A stretch of 64,000 nucleotides of DNA from Streptomyces sp. NBC_01717. Lineage in GTDB: Bacteria > Actinomycetota > Actinomycetes > Streptomycetales > Streptomycetaceae. The position numbers and the translations under genes were made by a program. The notes below the pieces were generated by a model. That model did no database searches, was not told the origin of the DNA, and saw only the letters and a list, made by a program, of their open reading frames with translations. Positions 61,597 to 64,000 of the stretch are shown here, piece after piece. Within the stretch, counting starts at the first letter, position 1. Every line of letters begins with the position of its first letter. The DNA is taken from the NCBI RefSeq assembly GCF_036248255.1, contig NZ_CP109178.1, positions 2,294,001 through 2,358,000 of the forward strand, read 5' to 3'.

Positions 61597-62532
61597 TCAG
61601 TGCGGGATTCCGTCGATGAGTTCGCGGGCGCCCTGGCGCAGGAGGGCGACGGCGACGGACGTGCCGAGCGTGGCCGGATCCAGGCGGCCCGCCCACTCGT
61701 GGGCGTTGAGGATCACCTTCCCGTCCGGCGTGAACACCTTCGCCCGTAGCGACATTTCGCCGCTGCCCTCGGTGCGGGCGTATCCGGCGATGGGGCTGTT
61801 GCAGTGGCCCTGCAGCACGTGCAGGAACATGCGCTCGGCGGTGGCCTCGCGATGGGTGGCGGGGTGGCCGAGGCCGCTGATCGCGTCGATCAGCTCCCTG
61901 TCGCCCTCACGGCACTGGAGGGCAAGGATCCCGGCTCCGATCGGCGGGCACATCACCTCGACCGAGAGGACTTCGGTGATCACATCCGTACGGTCGATGC
62001 GCTCCAGTCCGGAGACGGCCAGAAGCAGCGCGTCCGCTTCTCCTGCGGCGAGCTTGTCCAGTCGGCGATTGGCGTTGCCCCGCATCGGCACGCACTGGAG
62101 GTGCGGGTGGGAGGCGGCGAGCTGGGCGCTGCGCCGTACGGAGGAGGTACCGATCCTGGCTCCGTCGGGGAGCTGGTCGAGGGTGAGACCGCCGGGGTGT
62201 ACGAGGGCGTCGCGAATGTCGTCCCGTCGGAGGAAGGCCGCGAAGGTGGTTCCGGCGGGCAGCGGCCGGTCGGCCGGGATGTCCTTGACGCAGTGCACTG
62301 CGAGGTCCGCCTGGCCCGAGACGAGGGCGGCGTCGACTTCCTTGGTGAACGCACCCTTCCCTTCGACCTGGGCGAGATCACCCATCCATTTGTCGCCGGT
62401 GGTCTTGACGGCCACGACTTCGGTGGCGGTGCCGGGGTGGAGGGCGGCCAGCTCGGCACGGACGCGCTCCACCTGGGCGAGAGCCATGGGCGAGTCGCGG
62501 GACACGATGCGGATGAGTTCAGGGGCGGACAT
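61597..62532 (-). CDS. hemC: Hydroxymethylbilane synthase, divergent paralogue
   Basis: Protein of 311 residues from ATG 62532 ([18 protein letters not shown]). Porphobilinogen deaminase builds a linear tetrapyrrole on a dipyrromethane cofactor. Most core motifs are present: [26 protein letters not shown] with the catalytic Asp, [22 protein letters not shown]. The cofactor-attachment loop reads [13 protein letters not shown], keeping the Cys but departing from the usual GGCQVPIG, and the PAVGQGA segment is PPIGAGI. It is not next to hemA or hemD, so it may be a second, specialised copy. Whether the main hemC exists elsewhere cannot be seen. Confidence 0.85.
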   Translation of the reverse strand: MSAPELIRIVSRDSPMALAQVERVRAELAALHPGTATEVVAVKTTGDKWMGDLAQVEGKGAFTKEVDAALVSGQADLAVHCVKDIPADRPLPAGTTFAAFLRRDDIRDALVHPGGLTLDQLPDGARIGTSSVRRSAQLAASHPHLQCVPMRGNANRRLDKLAAGEADALLLAVSGLERIDRTDVITEVLSVEVMCPPIGAGILALQCREGDRELIDAISGLGHPATHREATAERMFLHVLQGHCNSPIAGYARTEGSGEMSLRAKVFTPDGKVILNAHEWAGRLDPATLGTSVAVALLRQGARELIDGIPH

Positions 62533-62757
62533 GGCGCCCACGATAGACCGTCCGATGCAGGTTCCCGGGCGCACTGCGCGTACCCATGTCGTCGCAGTGT
62601 CAAGCCAGTTGGAGCGCTCGGGCAGGTGTGCGACCCGCTTCGGTGGCGACATGGCGCACCGTCCCGCGTCCGCCGAAAGCCTCCGATGAAAGTCATGGGC
62701 CCCTCAGTGGTTCCAGGAGGCCTCGGTGCCCGTGTATCTCGATTTTGATCGTATGCA

Positions 62758-62766
62758 AAACAAATC
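62758..62766 (+). promoter_or_regulatory. Direct repeat copy 1 (AAACAAATC) in the xylA control region
   Basis: Nine-base AAACAAATC, identical to 62926-62934 on the same strand, in the AT-rich stretch about 220 nt upstream of xylA. It resembles half of the GTTTG/TTTA-type sites of ROK-family xylose repressors in other bacteria. Confidence 0.35.
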
Positions 62767-62915
62767 TGGCGGAATTATCAAGACATGAGCGGAGTGGTTC
62801 TCCGATCTGCCCCATTTGAGTGCCACCTGGAGCAGGGCGAAGCCGTCACGTTGCCCCTATGTGACTGATGTGTCACGGAGACGGGCTGGCGACAAGGGCC
62901 GCGATGCAGTATTAG

Positions 62916-62934
62916 TACTGTCAGTAAACAAATC
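62916..62934. promoter_or_regulatory. Candidate operator: palindrome TACTGTCAGTA plus direct repeat copy 2
   Basis: TACTGTCAGTA (62916-62926) is an 11-bp palindrome with one central base, overlapping AAACAAATC (62926-62934). The combination sits 52-70 nt upstream of the xylA ATG, the usual place for a repressor site. Confidence 0.4.
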
Positions 62935-62985
62935 GGTCGGTCGGCGGTGCAGCCGTCCGGGCCCTCGTCGACAAGAGGCAGATTC

Positions 62986-64000
62986 ATGTCGGACCGCTTC
63001 ACCCCCACCTCCGCGGACAAGTTCACCTTCGGTCTCTGGACCGTCGGCTGGCGCGGCAACGACCCCTTCGGTGACGCCACCCGTCCCGCGCTCGACCCGG
63101 TCGAGTCCGTCGAGCGACTGGCGGAGCTCGGTGCGCACGGCGTGACCTTCCACGACGACGACCTGATCCCGTTCGGCTCCTCGGACAGCGAGCGGGCCGC
63201 GATCATCACCCGGTTCAAGGACGCCCTGGACCGCACCGGCCTCAAGGTCCCGATGGCCACGACGAACCTGTTCACCCACCCGGTGTTCAAGGACGGCGGC
63301 TTCACGTCCAACGACCGCGACGTGCGGCGGTACGCGCTGCGCAAGGTCATCCGCAACATCGACCTCGCCGTCGAGCTCGGCGCCGAGACCTACGTGGCGT
63401 GGGGCGGCCGCGAGGGCGCGGAGTCCGGTGGCGCGAAGGACGTGCGGGTGGCGCTGGACCGGATGAAGGAGGCCTTCGACCTGCTCGGTGAGTACGTCGT
63501 CGAGCAGGGCTACGACCTGCGGTTCGCGATCGAGCCGAAGCCGAACGAGCCGCGCGGCGACATCCTGCTGCCCACCGTCGGTCACGCCCTCGCGTTCATC
63601 GAGCGCCTGGAGCGCCCGGAGATGTACGGCGTGAACCCGGAGGTCGGCCACGAGCAGATGGCCGGGCTGAACTTCCCGCACGGCATCGCGCAGGCCCTGT
63701 GGGCCGGCAAGCTCTACCACATCGACCTCAACGGCCAGTCCGGCATCAAGTACGACCAGGACCTCCGCTTCGGCGCCGGCGACCTGCGCCAGGCCTTCTG
63801 GCTCGTCGACCTCCTGGAGACGTCCGACTACGAGGGCCCGCGCCACTTCGACTTCAAGCCGGTGCGCACCGACGGCATCGACGGGGTCTGGGAGTCAGCG
63901 AAGAACTGCATGCGCAACTACCTGATCCTCAAGGAGCGCACCCTCGCTTTCCGCGCCGACCCGGCCGTCCAGGAGGCACTGACCGCCTCCCGCCTCGACG
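62986..64000 (+). CDS. xylA: Xylose isomerase, partial (cut by window edge)
   Basis: Starts at ATG 62986 with AGAGG upstream; 338 codons are visible of about 388 expected. The sequence begins [20 protein letters not shown] as in class I Streptomyces xylose isomerases. Active-site regions seen: the His in [13 protein letters not shown], the [10 protein letters not shown] segment, [14 protein letters not shown] with metal Glu, [13 protein letters not shown] and [20 protein letters not shown]. Interconverts xylose and xylulose (and glucose/fructose) in the cytoplasm. Likely controlled by a ROK regulator through the upstream sites. Confidence 0.97.
   Translation, partial: MSDRFTPTSADKFTFGLWTVGWRGNDPFGDATRPALDPVESVERLAELGAHGVTFHDDDLIPFGSSDSERAAIITRFKDALDRTGLKVPMATTNLFTHPVFKDGGFTSNDRDVRRYALRKVIRNIDLAVELGAETYVAWGGREGAESGGAKDVRVALDRMKEAFDLLGEYVVEQGYDLRFAIEPKPNEPRGDILLPTVGHALAFIERLERPEMYGVNPEVGHEQMAGLNFPHGIAQALWAGKLYHIDLNGQSGIKYDQDLRFGAGDLRQAFWLVDLLETSDYEGPRHFDFKPVRTDGIDGVWESAKNCMRNYLILKERTLAFRADPAVQEALTASRLD

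Larger units (their letters stand above)
62533..62985. other. 453-nt control region between hemC and xylA
   Basis: Shared upstream region of the divergent hemC and xylA genes. AT-rich patches at 62730-62790 and 62905-62940 contain the motifs listed separately. A short open frame spans part of it without a credible product. xylA has an AGAGG ribosome site at 62974-62978. Confidence 0.55.

Noticed and set aside
1..64000. tRNA, rRNA or complete insertion sequence
   Set aside because: No cloverleaf-like or rRNA-like sequence and no transposase frame was noticed; the only mobile element seen is the short MITE.

Overview
High-GC DNA with pervasive G/C third positions, many GTG starts, GGAGG-type ribosome binding sites and actinobacterial-only families points to a Streptomyces chromosome core. 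Gene order around the hem, dxs, xylFGH and ROK genes resembles, from memory, the SCO6005-SCO6060 stretch of S. coelicolor.

Layout. (1) 1-5239, minus strand: one end of a contractile injection system (CIS) operon: sheath, tube, baseplate-chaperone-like protein, a disordered protein, a DUF4255 cap/terminator protein, and the first 154 codons of the AAA+ ATPase, cut by the left edge. (2) 5748-15993: housekeeping genes: msrB, murC, a RibD-like reductase, zapE, an OsmC thiol peroxidase, a Tat-exported PhoX-type protein, an ABC exporter, an AIM24 protein and a Pth2-like hydrolase. (3) 16157-20357: a small unusual locus: a DUF4142 protein, a DUF692/MNIO multinuclear iron enzyme with an extra C-terminal domain, a TIGR04222-type membrane protein ending in a Gly/Ser/Cys tail with nine cysteines, and a second TIGR04222-type protein without the tail. 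I consider this the best candidate for an undescribed system: a peptide-modifying enzyme with a membrane-tethered cysteine-rich substrate. (4) 20659-26586: late heme synthesis of the coproporphyrin type (hemQ, hemY/cgoX, hemE) interleaved with a DUF4349 lipoprotein and a CoA-disulfide-reductase-like flavoenzyme. (5) 26679-33297: DUF3000, an atypical LuxR-type regulator, RNase D and the fadA-fadB beta-oxidation pair. (6) 33437-42499: a cell-envelope glycopolymer region: secreted EEP hydrolase, an Asp2-like esterase with two Ig-like repeats, a 1263-residue GT2/CDP-glycerol glycerophosphotransferase fusion, a propeller-like protein, and an LCP ligase. (7) 42538-46577: NYN protein, APC permease, dxs. 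(8) 46753-59348: sugar uptake and its control: xylFGH, the ROK regulator, ngcEFG and a large secreted GH92 glycosidase. (9) 59497-64000: histidine phosphatase, a membrane-anchored protein, a 163-bp MITE, a divergent second-type hemC and the start of xylA.

Working together: xylFGH and xylA supply pentose uptake and isomerisation, ngcEFG imports chitin-derived sugars, and the ROK protein between them is the likely coordinator. The glycosyltransferase, esterase and LCP protein plausibly make, decorate and attach a teichoic-acid-like polymer. Strong hairpins mark most transcription unit ends. I saw no tRNA, rRNA, CRISPR array or complete insertion sequence.
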